From Euptelea pleiosperma (Eukaryota; Streptophyta; Magnoliopsida; Ranunculales; Eupteleaceae), in assembly GCA_035048495.1 (NCBI GenBank), contig CM068544.1, positions 44,355,893 through 44,419,892 of the forward strand: DNA of 64,000 nt. Direction: 5' to 3'. Under the pieces are notes generated by a model, which did no database searches, had not been told where the DNA came from, and saw only the letters and a program-made list of their open reading frames with translations. The first letter of the stretch is position 1; each line of letters begins with the position of its first letter. The translations under genes and the position numbers were made by a program. Of this stretch, positions 53,607-64,000 are shown piece after piece.

Positions 53607-53729
53607 TCAAACTGCCCATGGCGGCTCTGAACTGTCAACATAGCCAAGGTGATGTCGGCAAGGCCTGCCAATAACATCCAATCCATGTCGGCAGTCCCGA
53701 CATCACCCTGTCGACATGGGCAGTTTGAA
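53607..53729. repeat. Small foldback element
   Basis: TTCAAACTGCCCATG at the left and CATGGGCAGTTTGAA at the right are perfect inverses. Inner GGTGATGTCGG and CCGACATCACC also pair. 123 bp, non-coding. Confidence 0.75.
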
Positions 53730-53731
53730 AA

Positions 53732-53733
<2 letters not shown>

Positions 53734-53792
<59 letters not shown>
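53734..53792. repeat. Compound (GT)n(GA)n microsatellite
   Basis: About 17 GT units followed by about 12 GA units, directly after the foldback element at 53607-53729. Open frames over it are artefacts. Confidence 0.95.
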
Positions 53793-55409
53793 TATGGGGG
53801 CAGTGGGGTGGGTGGGGTGGGGTGATGTTCGTGTAGTGGTCGGAGCTTGGGATGACCGTAGTCCACCTGTGAATATTTTTAGAGCCATCAGAAGCTTGTC
53901 TCTGAAATCCCAGATGCATTAGAGCATCCAACCACTGTACTTTATAATTTAAGGTATTTGAAGCTGAAACCATGGTGTTACAGAACAACTTCCATCCATG
54001 CAATAACGTACTTATTCGAGACTGCTCCGAATATAGGAACTATTGTCTTGGAAATAAAAATTTGATGATGATACAGATATGTTTGTCGTCGTATCAAACT
54101 CGCATTTTTTGAGATCAGGTAATCATCAATTATTCATATTCCAGGTATTAATTTTTTCTAAATTCAATAATTTGCAGTTTAGAAGCCTATAAAGTTATTA
54201 AATTGTTCTTATTATCATTTTCTGATTAGCATTTTGGGTCTAGGGGTCCGAAAAATGTAGTTGACAATCTAGAAATTGATCGTTGTCCTAATAGTGTTTG
54301 TAACTTTGTAGCCCGATGTTACTTGATTCAGGTGTCAGCGTTACACAAATCATTGTGCACGCTGACACCTGAATCAATGTATGCATGTCTGGATATTTTG
54401 TTTACAAATTACCTTCCATAATGGAACCAAGGTCGGCAATAGAGGTAGGGCTGTCCTGGGTAGCATAATAATATGGATGAAGATTGAAATTTAACCCAAG
54501 TGCATAGGTGGCAACTTTTAAGAGTACTTGAGGGAGGAAATTGGACCCATAACTTACAAGTGGGGCTATCCTGTCTCACGGAAATGAGGGATCAGCCAAT
54601 GTTGTAACTTGTAGTCCCGGGCCAGCCAGGCCAATTGAACTGGTGAACGGGCCCCTTAACCGAGCTGGGTTAACATTTCAACGCGACCCACTCCAGCCAA
54701 TTCAACCGTTGACCCACTCAACCTGAGTGTATGCAAAACGAAATAAAGTGAATCATTTCTTTCTGAAACAGGAGGCTGGGTGCCATATTGCTCACCTGAT
54801 TCCACCATGTTTTTTCTTTTCTCCTTTTGAGCTAAGTCTGAATCATTTTTTCTCTTGAACTGAAATTAAATTGCTCGCTCATTATTGTTTCTCGATGAGT
54901 TAGCTTTCATCTATCCATGATATGGTTAAGCATATGCACTTAGTGTTGGGTTGGGATAAGGTAAAACATACCATAATTCTCAAATCAAATATATTCTTAA
55001 AGAAATCATTAACGAGTAGCTTATCCAAACAAACAAAAAAAGACTGAAATCAAAGATGAAAAACCCACATGAACACCAAATTTCATGGTTACGCAGGTAA
55101 TGGTCAATTGATATCCATAGTACCACTGATGTTTATGGGATAGCATGGACTCGCACGAAGTTGCTTCCTTCATTTCCTGCCCCAGTCAATGTGAGTGTGG
55201 ATTAGGGACACCCAATCTTGTATCCACTGATGGCCCTCGTCAGTCTTATCACATTAACAGCAGTCAATTCCATTACATATATATTGCAAGTTTCTATATT
55301 GCAGTGATTTGAGAATTTGTAAAAAAGTTGATCGATTTAATACCATGCCTCTTAAGTAAAGTTTCATGACATAATTCTACATTCTCACTCCAATTGGATT
55401 CTTACCATG
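53793..55409. other. Intergenic
   Basis: 54323-54377 is a small perfect hairpin: TTGATTCAGGTGTCAGCG and its exact inverse around a 19-bp loop. About 54600-54730 has GGGCCAGCCAGGCCAATTGA-type sequence of unknown origin. No gene. Confidence 0.5.
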
Positions 55410-55775
55410 AATTCTAAAATACAGACCTAAGTATTTCCTCGTCTATAATTCTACCGCCGCATGATGCTAGTTTCTCTGTCTCCTTTGTTTGGGGCGCCAA
55501 ATTGCCTCCAAAAGTAGCTTTCTTCTGCTGGTTAGCTTCATTGGACAAGATCTTGACGGTGGACAATTTGATTGCCAGAAAGGTTGTTATTGATTTTTGC
55601 TTGATGTGTAAGCACAATAGAGAATCGGTTAATCATCTTCTTCTTCACTGCAATTTGACTAGAGTAGTGTGGATGAAATTTCTTGCGAAGTTTGGGATGG
55701 CTTGGGTGCTTCCATTATCATTGTTGCATCTTTTGTCGAGCTGGGTCACTTCGACTTTCTCTTCTAGAGGGTGAA
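55410..55775 (+). mobile_element. LINE fragment: zinc-binding domain
   Basis: Reads FVWGAKLPPKVAFFCWLASL, then CLMCKHNRESVNHLLLHC and VVWMKFLAKFGMAWVLP. This is the reverse-transcriptase zinc-binding region of a plant L1, open for about 90 codons. It resembles the copy at 34246-34736 (FGIAWV) but is a separate insertion. Both ends are lost. Confidence 0.8.
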
Positions 55776-55879
55776 TTTTTTACAAAAGTTGCTTCCTTTT
55801 GCCATATGATTGGGTTTGTGGAAGGAGCGCACAATTTCAAATTCTTTGAAGGCAAGGAAGAACCGGTGGCAAAGAGTGC

Positions 55880-56190
55880 AATTTCACCAAAAACGTGGCC
55901 CAATTTTATATGCGGCGACACTTTTAGTGAAAACGATTGCCATTTATCAGCACTTTAAGCAACGAAGTTTGCCAAAACAATAGCTTTTTGTCTTTTTAAA
56001 TTAATATTTATAAGCCACAGCTTTCGCAAAAATCGTGGCCCAAGGATCTAGGCTATAGTTTTAATAAAAACAGTGGTCAATTAGGAGCACTTTAAGCTAC
56101 AAATTGTACTAAAATCGTAGTCTTTCATTTTTTAAATTAGATCTTTCGGCTTCGTTGTTTAATAAAATCGTTATTGTGTAGTAGCGCAGG
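55880..56190. repeat. CACTA-like subterminal repeats (remnant)
   Basis: Two imperfect units of about 130 bp: AAAAACGTGGCCCAATTTTA ... CAGCACTTTAAGCAACGAAG, and AAAAATCGTGGCCCAAGGAT ... GAGCACTTTAAGCTACAAAT. Alternating GTGGCC/TTTT-AAAACG motifs and a GTGTAGTAG near 56175 recall the subterminal arrays of CACTA transposons. No transposase is visible; the superfamily call is tentative. Confidence 0.4.
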
Positions 56191-57369
56191 TTCACTCTAT
56201 TTCAAGGTAAATGAAAGAAAAAAAAACCTCGGAGGACAAAGAGTGTTTGGTAGAGCCATCAGTGAGGTACGTTTCAATGTCAAGAAGCAATCTCATCTAG
56301 CTTCTAACGGAAGTTCATTTCTACTCAGCATCACATCTTTAATTAAGCTAGTAGGTGGCTAAACTGTTTTGTCGCGAGATGCGCCAAGTTTGATGTGCAT
56401 TCATGCACTTATTATTAGTCCCCGGGTACCAAATATTTTCTCCTCTGGGAGCTCTAATGTTTTGAAACGAAAATCCAAACTCAGAACCCCATGGCATTCT
56501 TTCAGACTCGATGTTAAGGCAAGCAGTACCAATTGTTCAGGCCATTGTTCCATCCGATTGCATGCACTAAATTGTGTATAAGCTCCGCATTGCTGTATTT
56601 TTAAAACTTCTATTCGATTTAAATTTAGAAAATAACAAACTTATCCTTGCCAATTGACAGGGACGCAAAATGACCTAATGCAATACAATTCCTACTTCCT
56701 TTGGTGGGCAAGATATTTACGATCATTCTTAGTGGACTGTTCATATCCCTTATTCATGCCAAAAAAACAAAACCAAAAAGGCCATGGGGAATATAGATCT
56801 CGAAAAATGATATTTGAACTGGGTTGGGACTGGAAGATCAGGACCTGCTGCTGTCAATGCCACTTCAGAAATTAGGGGCTAGGAGACACTGGACTAAACG
56901 TGGGAGCTAATTAGCTTAGAGTCCCAAAGGTAAGCCCAACTACAAATTGTGTTTTGGCAGCTACAGCAGTGGACCTCACATAACTGCTCAACCCGCTCAC
57001 CAAACCCATGGTGTGGGATTCAAGTTATGCACAGAACAGTGGCTGCCTGGTATTACAGGCAGGTTGAGTCATATCTTAGGCCCCTGTCTATCAGAGTTCA
57101 GGAGAGCTGACTAGCAAACAAAACCAGGAAACCACATGGATTGTTGTAAGAGATAAAAGAGGTACTTTTATCAATTTAAAATGGTACTCCATCGGGGTAA
57201 AACCCAGTCCAAAAATAAAAACTAATTAAAATAACACTTCTGTGAATTGCCTCAACCAAAACATCTCTTAGTCTTTTGATGCCAAAACTTAAAGACAAGT
57301 GATAACCATGGGTTGAAACACATGGTTATGGGGAGAAAAAACAGCCGGGTATGATACCTTCCAGGTTTT
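56191..57369. other. Intergenic and eS7 3' flank
   Basis: Nothing recognised. The part adjoining 57370 is the likely 3'UTR of the eS7 gene. Confidence 0.45.
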
Positions 57370-59248
57370 CTATGCAGAATCAGTCATTGGATATTCAAAC
57401 ACGACATCTTTCCCAGAGAGCTTCCTGTAAACTCCAGCCAAGGTCTCAAGTTTGTATTCCGTATTGTTCCGTTCTTTCGGGTCAAGATAAATCTGTCATG
57501 CAAAAATATAATTCACAATGGTGTTACGAACAGAGGCTGTATGAATTGAAATACCCTACAAAACATTACATGCCACAGGTGTCTGTTCTAAGAAAAGAGG
57601 ATAACTTTCAAATTCACATACATTATAAAAGTATATTCTCTAATATAAATAGAAACAATGAAGAACAAATTTGCGGTATTCAAATTTCATATAAATCTGA
57701 AACAAGAAACATGCTTACGACAGTGTCTAAAAGAGAACCAACAATCAATTCTTCAGTCCTTAGCTGAACAAAATGTAGAAGCAGCGGAGCGATGAATTTA
57801 CAATTGCTAATGTGATGAGAACATCAGAAATAAAGTGAACTTAATGACCAGAAAGATGGTTTTGGGTGTTTGAATTTCTGGCTATAGATTTACAAGATTT
57901 ATCCAATGGGGATCCTTATAGCAGAAAGCTGATATCTCCTTGTGCTATTTCTCTCTGCTGTTTCCCCCAGATATTTCTATCAGCATATCTACATCTTAGG
58001 CACTAAAGAAGTTCCAATATAAACAAATTCTTGAAACATGAAAAAACTAATTTCCGACTAGTGTTCAAATCAAGATCGATGAGGAGCAGCAAGGCTAAGG
58101 AAATGAGGGAGGCAGACTTATCTGCAAGAGCATTTTCTGACAAATCATAAGGTTTCCTCACCTTGATAATCTTGGAGCCATCAATTCGGTACCTAATACG
58201 CTTTCCAACAATCTCTGCAGGGTACACAACATCCTCCAACATGGCATCATGAACTGCAGTGAGTGTGCGGCTGCGAGGGCGCACAACGGCAGAGCCCTTC
58301 TTTGGTGGTCTCACAATCCTTCTGGTGGCAATCAAGATCACATCCTACAGCATGATAATTGATAGAAAACACAAGGTAATCCATTATAGCGGACCTAGTT
58401 GAAATAACTCAATGAATTATAGTTTATAAATCTTGAGTATGAACAAAATTAATAGGGTATTTTCTCTTACAACACTTTGTTAAATCTTCAATACTAGTAA
58501 AAAATACTGTGTTTTCAGTCTTCTGGTCTTGCCCCTTTTGGTCAGAAACATCAACCTCTGTCACACAAAATTGAAAGGAATAATAGACCTAAGTTACCTA
58601 ACAACAATCTTCAATTTTTGGGTGATGGGGTTAATGTTTCTAACTCGGTCAATGACGGTAAGAACACAGTCAAGGGGGTAAGACCAAAAGAACGAAAACA
58701 CGGGTGGTTTAACTAATATCGAAGATTAATCAGAGGGGTATTACAAAAAAAATAAAGATATATCATGAAAATCAACAAAGAGGAACAAGTGAAGCTCACC
58801 TTCCCACTGAACTTCTTCTCCAACTCCCGCACAAGCCTCACATGAATTTTCCGAAATCCTTTCCTCAGTCTATAAGGGACATGAATTACGACAGCCTTCC
58901 GATTCCCAGAAACATCTATTTGTCTAAATCGGTTGTGAAAAACAATAGAAAATAAAATAAAATTATTAAACAGCAACCAAATAGGATAAAATCAATTACA
59001 GAAACAATCTGCTATTCTTACACTGCTGAATTTATGTAGAGGTCTTTCAATTCGCTTTTGAGCTCCTGATTGGTGTTCTCCAAATCAAAGAAGGACTGCA
59101 TAAACAACAAAACTTTTCAATCAAAACCGTAGAATCCAAAACCCGGGTAAAGATCAAAGTTTCAGTATTGAACCTGCGCAACCGAGTCCTCAAACTCGGT
59201 AGGCTCCGCACCCTTGTCCTTTTGGATTTTCCTCCTAGCCGTATACAT
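57370..59248 (-). CDS. RPS7: Cytosolic ribosomal protein eS7 (40S S7)
   Basis: A structural protein of the small cytosolic ribosomal subunit. Coding exons (- strand): 59248-59174, 59095-59022, 58923-58800, 58344-58162, 57492-57370; 579 nt, 192 aa, the usual length, all GT-AG and in phase. Seen: [108 protein letters not shown], and the C-terminal [15 protein letters not shown] and [16 protein letters not shown]. The start matches the conserved MYTAR N-terminus. An untranslated 5' exon ends at 59441 and is joined to 59261 by a short intron. Intron 3 holds a family D MITE. No frameshift or missing conserved stretch. Confidence 0.96.
58499..58710. mobile_element. Foldback MITE, family D copy 2, in eS7 intron 3
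   Basis: Left arm CTGTGTTTTCAGTCTTCTGG, TCTTGCCCCTTTT; right arm AAGACCAAAAGAACGAAAAC, ACGGGTGGTTT. Shares the centre AACAACAATCTTCAATTTTT with the copy at 2590-2816. Borders are approximate. Confidence 0.65.
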
Positions 59249-59440
59249 CTTGATCGTTCTCCTATAAAACAGATGCACCAAATGTAAGTAAGATCTTTGA
59301 ATCCAAATCCTTAACAGCAATAGATCGGAGGGTTAGAGTAAAAAAAAATAGTGTTAGGTCTCCGTTTCAAATCATAACCAGAACAAAGGAGAGAAAGCGA
59401 GAGATCAGAATCTTCATCTAGACGTTTTTGAGAGCATTAC

Positions 59441-59520
59441 CTCAGAAGAAGCAGGGATAATGTATGTCCGCCGCTCTTCAACTGTAACTAGGGTTTTCGG
59501 CCTTCTAGGGTCTAAATAAA
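59441..59520 (-). promoter_or_regulatory. eS7 5' leader with telo-box
   Basis: On the - strand AAAACCCTA (59497-59489) is a telo-box, common at the start of plant ribosomal-protein genes, often near the transcription start. TTTATTTA (59520-59513) could serve as a TATA box about 25 bp upstream. The leader exon ends at donor GTAATG after 59441. Confidence 0.6.
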
Positions 59521-59587
59521 GGAGCTCGCTCTTGCCTCGTGTGAATTCTTAGGAGGGAAATGTCACAATTACAACAATGCCCTTCTC

Positions 59588-59862
59588 TGGGATACGTGGC
59601 ATGCTCTTAGAAATCTAGGACCGTATGGATGTTTGGCCCAACCCTGGGTGGACCTACAGACCAAAAATTAGCCTGATTAGTGATTTCTAAGCGTTAGATT
59701 TAGTCGTTTTCATGGGTTGATTTTTAAGGTGGAATTCGAGCATTATTTGAGGTACAAAGATTCAAAGGTTTGAAATCACTAATCAGGCTGATTTTTGGGA
59801 TCTAGGTCCACTTAGGGTTGGCCACGTGGTTCATACTTTGGTCCGTCATCAAATTTATACTC
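59588..59862. mobile_element. Family A MITE upstream of the eS7 gene
   Basis: Arms ATACGTGGCATGCTCTTAGA and GCCACGTGGTTCATACTTTG, with inner blocks CGTATGGATGTTTGGCCCAA, GGTGGACCTACAGACC and CTAATCAGGCTGATTTTTGG. The outermost left end is missing; the right ends ATACTC. It lies about 70 bp beyond the eS7 TATA-like box. Confidence 0.75.
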
Positions 59863-61138
59863 CACAAGCAGTGACCAAGGGCGGGGCTTGGGCGAGCCAA
59901 GAGTTGAACCTGGTGCTAAACAACTTGGCTAAGAATAGCCAAAGCCCATTAAATTTGGCCCGAGTCATTGTGGCATGGATAAATGTTTAAATTCAGGCCA
60001 GCCTGTTTGTGCATCACAGCATCAGACAGTGAATATGAGGCCAAAGATAGGCCCACAAGCTGAAGGAGCAACCCGAAGATGATGGCATGAATCGGGTGCC
60101 CATCCAGTGGATCTGGTCCACGTGCACTAGCCACTAGCTATCTAGTTTACATTCTAGTCATGCACTAGCTATCTGGGTACCCGATTACAAAAAAACAAAA
60201 AAAAGGCTATCTGGGTATCCATCTAATTGATCTGGTCCGTCGTTGAGGAGCTGTTCAGCTTTTGGATTTCACTTTTTATGAGTGCACGAGGCATTTTGTC
60301 CTTCGGTGGAAAGATCAACCCTTGTTTCAGTCTGACACTCTCTTTCAATTTATTGACCCGGAATGGGATACTGAACTCATAGAAAGGGATGCCATATCCG
60401 AGATTAAACGGGAGTGATGACATACCCAGTGCAAGCGCGGCGACACTTTACCAAGCTTGTGGTTTCTGGTTAATGGGTCATCAGACTGCCAAAAATCTGT
60501 ATGATTTTGTGTGGTAAACGCAATGGGGCTACAGTATGGTATGGTCAGCCAGTGCAAGACGATCGTAGATGTGCAGGTAGCAACAGGCCAGGCTTGGAAA
60601 GGCCCACTTCGGCCCCATTGATGCCATTAGGCTGCTGGAACTCTAAAACTAGCTTACTAAATCCCCTTAATTGGTGCTTGTGACCAATTGCACCACATGC
60701 TGCAACGACCCTCTGTACAACCCAAATACAAGAGCTGTTACGCTTACTGGTGCACTTGAGGCACGTGGAATCCACACTGCCAAGCGGCACATCTTCCGCG
60801 ATATTTGACAAAACTGGCTAAATATTTGATGGAAGAAAGAAAAAGTAAAGATTCAAACCACCACTTTTGGTGAAAGTGGTAAAACCAAAAAAGAAAAGAT
60901 CCTATAAGCAGTTGCAGAAACCTGGGGTTCAATCAACAATCATCCTTTTATCACATAGAGGGCATCCAAAAACCCCCAAAAAGAAAGAAACGGATCCAAA
61001 ATTGTATTCCGAAACTAAGCCATTATTAATAGAAACAGACAGCATCAAAGAACAACCTTTGTCTGAATCCAGCTGCATAAAATCTTTGAAATTTACGATG
61101 CCAACCTTAAAAGGCCTACATTTAGCAAGACAGCACTC
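59863..61138. other. Intergenic and COX7a-like 3' flank
   Basis: No repeat or gene is recognised at 59863-60900. The part nearest 61139 is the likely 3'UTR of the next gene. A 98-codon + strand frame at 60867-61163 overlaps that gene in antisense and looks spurious. Confidence 0.4.
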
Positions 61139-61448
61139 TCATTCCTTCTTTCCAATCCCGTGAGACATATTGTAGATCCCTCGTGCCTGAACAAGATAAC
61201 AATTTTAACAAAATATATAGAGAGCAGCAATTAATGGAAAAGAAACATAAGTTTGATTCTCTTCATGGACAATCAGAAAAAACGGAACTCACAATGAGGG
61301 ATCCACAAGTAATCGCCAGTGCAAGAGGAATAGCAACCGAGGTGATCTTATCAAGCGGCCCTTTAAGGTATGTGTGTTTGTGAATTCTCTGAAAGTATTT
61401 TTGCTTCTCAAGAAGCTTCTCCCTCGGCCTAAAGGGTGGCTCTGTCAT
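61139..61448 (-). CDS. Cytochrome c oxidase subunit 7a-like small mitochondrial protein
   Basis: Resembles the plant COX7a-related protein of about 68 residues, expected in the mitochondrial inner membrane with complex IV. Exons (- strand): 61448-61293 and 61186-61139, donor GTGAGT, acceptor CAG; 204 nt, 67 aa. Seen: N-terminus MTEPPFRPREKLLEKQKYFQ, then HTYLKGPLDKITSV, a single hydrophobic segment (residues about 37-54, AIPLALAITCGSLIA) and the C-terminus YNMSHGIGKKE. No cleavable presequence is evident, as is usual in this family. TTATTTGAACA-rich DNA and TGCAG directly before the ATG suggest an acceptor and a spliced 5'UTR. I know the family by resemblance; direct COX assignment in plants rests on proteomics, not on this sequence. 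Confidence 0.88.
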
Positions 61449-61548
61449 CCTGCATTATTATTTGAACAAAATTTGAAAACTAGAATATGAACAAGATAGG
61501 TCATCTGCTTATTATAAAAGATGAATTCCCACTGTACTCGCTAGCGAT

Positions 61549-62140
61549 ATACTCATCCCCTACCTACCACAACGAGGATGAGGCATGACCAAAGTAACTT
61601 CTGAATTTTCTGGGTTGACTCATTAGTCACATACTCATCCCCTACCTATCACAACAGGTATGAGGCAATGACCAAAGTAACTTCTGAGTTTTCTGGGTTG
61701 ACTCATTAGTCACATACTCATCCCCTACCTACCATAAATGGGATGAGGCAACGACCAAAGTAACCTCTCAGTTCTTTTTACACTTCTATATTATATATAA
61801 ACCTCTACGTTTCTAGGTTACCTCATTTATTTTATAAGTATAGAATTCATTAAAAGGCAAAAAGCAAACCGTTACAATCTAACCAGCTAAAGTGGTCAAG
61901 ATAACCTATTTTAAAGGCTGGAGAAAAACAGAATAATTAACAGAACAAGACAAAAACCAATTCTGACTACGCATCCCTAGAGCATAAAATGTCCCAACGG
62001 AACACAAAGTCCTCAAAGAAAAGCCTTCGGCACTCCCCAAGAGCCTTAGTCCACAAAAACACGTTTCTAGGTTGACTCGTTAGTCATATACCCATCCCCT
62101 ACCTACCATAAAGGGTATAAGGCAACGACAAAAGTAACCT
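61549..62140. repeat. 82-bp tandem repeat, split by a LINE tail
   Basis: ATACTCATCCCCTACCTACC starts units at 61549, 61631 and 61713 (period 82 bp; shared TGAGGCA.TGACCAAAGTAAC and TGGGTTGACTCATTAGTCAC). A fourth unit begins at about 62087 (ATACCCATCCCCTACCTACC), separated by the insertion at 61820-62060. The array lies upstream of the COX7a-like gene. Confidence 0.85.
61807..62073 (-). mobile_element. 5'-truncated LINE tail with 13-bp target duplication
   Basis: ACGTTTCTAGGTT is exact at 61807-61819 and 62061-62073. The 241-bp insert begins (in + orientation) ACCTCATTTATTTTATAAGT then ATAGAATTCATTAAAAGGC, the same reversed tail motif as at 16893. A 13-bp duplication is typical of LINE retrotransposition. 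Confidence 0.75.
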
Positions 62141-63329
62141 TCTTTTAACACATCTATACAGCATTCAGGCTTAATAAGATGCTCAGAAGTTTGGATGTCG
62201 TAGTAGTCTAGCACCCGTAACAAGCTTGGGTTCGCTTAAATTATCGGGCAGAACTGACTTGTACATTACAAGGTGAGTTATACTTGCACATTACAAGGAT
62301 GTTGAAGTTCTTAATTTGTCCAAAATCCTAAATCCCAATAGAGGCATGTCCACACATCATCTCTAGATCCAAATTGTAACATAACACACGCAACTCAAGA
62401 TCAAACTATTTGATCAAACAAAAGTTAACCTAATATTTGTGTTCAGAAAAATAAATAGAATTGAATGGATACTGTGGTTCTAAAAGGGCGAGGGGAAGGT
62501 CAAAGGACGTGAATGAGGTATTGGGGGCAAATTTGAAGACACTTTCCTCAAGGAAGACATGACTTTAAATAGAATTGAATGGAAAAACAGGATTCTTCTA
62601 GTTGACCCTATCTAGATGAAATAAGGCTTATGGTGATGATGGTGATGACGATGATGGAAGAATAAGTCGATAAGTTCAACCAATTTTACTTTAACAGCGA
62701 GAGATGACATATTAAGAGGTCGTGAGCAAGATATGGTTCAAAGTTTTGGATGAAACTGAAATGTTTCATCTCCCCCAAGCGAGACAAGACACTTAGGGTT
62801 TCGGGATTCATAGGGTTTTAATTAGGTTTCAGTCAGTTTTGTCCGAAACTTACGAGTTTCATTGGTTTAATCACTGACATATCAGAAAAAGAAAAAAAAT
62901 GATGTAAATCTATTACAGTTTCTAAAAAAGCACATACTAGATTTGATTTACACCCGACAATAGTTACTTGAACCATATGAAAACAGAGAATGCATAGTGA
63001 GGACTTAAATGCAGGTTTACAAGACAAAATTCGATTCAGACCAATAGCACTGTAATCATCAAAGCGCTTGTAAGAAAGTGGAAGCCTGATATCTTGATCA
63101 TCTAAGAGACGAAACTTGAGTTAGTGAATGATCGGATTGTTAAGTACGGAGTGGCACAAAATATGGGTGGGAAGCAACCCCGAATAAAAGTATGACATGT
63201 GGTTTGGTAGTTATATGGAACATATAGATGGTGGAGTTAAGATGTGGGGAGTTCTCTATTTCAATCATCTGCAAAGAACACTGAAGATAAGTTCCTTTGG
63301 GAAGAGCTAAAAAGATTATCGTCCGATCA
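62141..63329. other. Intergenic
   Basis: GATGATGGTGATGACGATGA near 62633 is a small imperfect repeat. From about 63050 the sequence may belong to the gypsy element but carries no clear motif. Confidence 0.4.
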
Positions 63330-64000
63330 CTTGAGGATGGTTTGTATGAGTGGCTAGTCATGCCATTTGGGTTAACCAATGCTCGAGTACTTTCATGAGG
63401 ATAATGACAGGTGTTGAGGCCATTTATGGGCAAGTTCCTAGTTGTGTACTTTGACGATATCCTATTTATAGTACCTTCAAGGAACAACACCTTGATCACT
63501 TGAGGTAGGTTTGTCAGGTCTTTTAGAAAGAAAATTCGTTTGCGGATCTTAAGAAGTGTTCATTCATGTCTCACCAAGTCATCTTCTTTTGTTTCATTAT
63601 CTCTCTTCTGAAGGAATGTCTGCAAACCCCAAAAAGGTCAAGGCTATTGTGAGTTGGCCTAAACCGAAGAACATTCATGATGTCCGTAGCTTCCACGGAA
63701 GCTATATTTTATTGTCAGTTCATTCGTGAGTTTAATTCCATCATGGCCACTGTTACAGATCGCATCAAGAAAGAAGAATTTTGTTGGACTAACTCTGCTA
63801 CTAAGGCATTCGAGACCATCAAGTCCAGGATGGTTGAGGCTCCTGTCATGTGCCTACCTAACTTTTCCAAAGTCTTTGAGGTCGCATGTGGCGTGTCTGG
63901 AGTTGGTATAGGTGGAGTACTGAGCCAGGAAGGGCATCCTATCACATAATAGCGGGAACTTCATGATGCCAAACAAAAATACTCTACCTATGACAATTTT
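63330..64000 (+). mobile_element. Ty3/gypsy pol fragment, degenerate, runs off the window
   Basis: Reads DGLYEWLVMPFGLTNA (about 63337), then FLVVYFDDILF with the intact reverse-transcriptase YxDD-type box (FDD) at about 63430-63480, a linker with NPKKVKAIVSWPKPKNIHDV, and the RNase H start KKEEFCWTNSATKAF ... VMCLPNFSKVFEVACGVSGV at about 63765-63900. In active elements the last stretch reads CDASG; here Asp is replaced (CGVSG), removing a catalytic residue. Several frameshifts and stops. LTRs are not in the window. Confidence 0.8.

Noticed and set aside
53635..54003. 122-codon minus-strand frame with His/Thr and Ser/Leu runs
   Set aside because: The runs are the translated (GT)n(GA)n microsatellite.
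57351..57767. 138-codon + strand frame
   Set aside because: It is antisense to the last exon of the eS7 gene, which is clearly coding on the other strand.
60867..61163. 98-codon Lys-rich + strand frame
   Set aside because: Antisense to the 3' end of the COX7a-like gene, with low-complexity composition.
61549..61790. CRISPR-like regular repeats
   Set aside because: The 82-bp units are contiguous with no unique spacers and this is a plant genome; a plain tandem repeat explains it.

Overview
This window is nuclear DNA of a flowering plant. It has genes split by GT-AG introns, a plant-type ABA-coreceptor phosphatase, a plant sterol 4-alpha-methyl oxidase, and AT-rich intergenic DNA packed with LINE, copia, gypsy, Helitron, TRIM and MITE sequence. 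Nothing is bacterial. The repeat families are not ones I can pin to a genus. Long TE-filled introns fit a woody dicot or magnoliid better than a grass, but that is only a guess.

I can support five protein-coding genes. (1) A tropinone-reductase-like short-chain dehydrogenase, + strand, 14062-21729, five exons, with a one-base frameshift in exon 3 and a 5.3-kb intron 2 holding a LINE, nested MITEs and a copia 3' end. (2) A clade A PP2C of the AHG3/PP2CA type, + strand, 30833-33037, four exons, 424 aa, with three CACGTG boxes in its upstream 800 bp. (3) A C-4 methylsterol oxidase of the SMO2 type, - strand, 47584-38559, seven exons, with a one-base surplus in exon 1 and introns of 3.0 and 3.5 kb. 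(4) Cytosolic ribosomal protein eS7, - strand, 59248-57370, five coding exons plus a 5'UTR intron, 192 aa. (5) A small mitochondrial COX7a-like protein, - strand, 61448-61139, two exons, 67 aa. They are unrelated housekeeping or signalling genes, and I see no cluster or shared pathway.

The rest is repeat. 1-14 kb is gene-free: a LINE remnant, a possible TRIM remnant, hAT-, Harbinger- and Mutator-like MITEs. 22-30 kb and 33.7-37.7 kb are dense in near-palindromic MITEs (family A, outer TIR GAGTAAAACTT, 9-bp target duplications in several copies; family C, outer TIR GGGTCGGGCTCAAGGG). Many family A copies carry CACGTGGC/GCCACGTG (G-box/ABRE core) in both arms. 48170-51166 is a complete non-autonomous Helitron on the - strand, and 51513-51924 a complete 412-bp TRIM with 84-bp LTRs. 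52-57 kb holds MITE, LINE and CACTA-like remnants, microsatellites and foldbacks. 61.5-62.1 kb has an 82-bp tandem repeat split by a 241-bp LINE tail with a 13-bp target duplication. The window ends inside a degenerate Ty3/gypsy pol.

I found no tRNA, rRNA, CRISPR or gene cluster, and no convincing new biological system. The observations most worth a second look are the G-box-bearing MITE family beside an ABA-signalling gene, the intact Helitron with a possible captured exon, the TRIM, and a perfect 32-bp-arm hairpin at 26530-26612.
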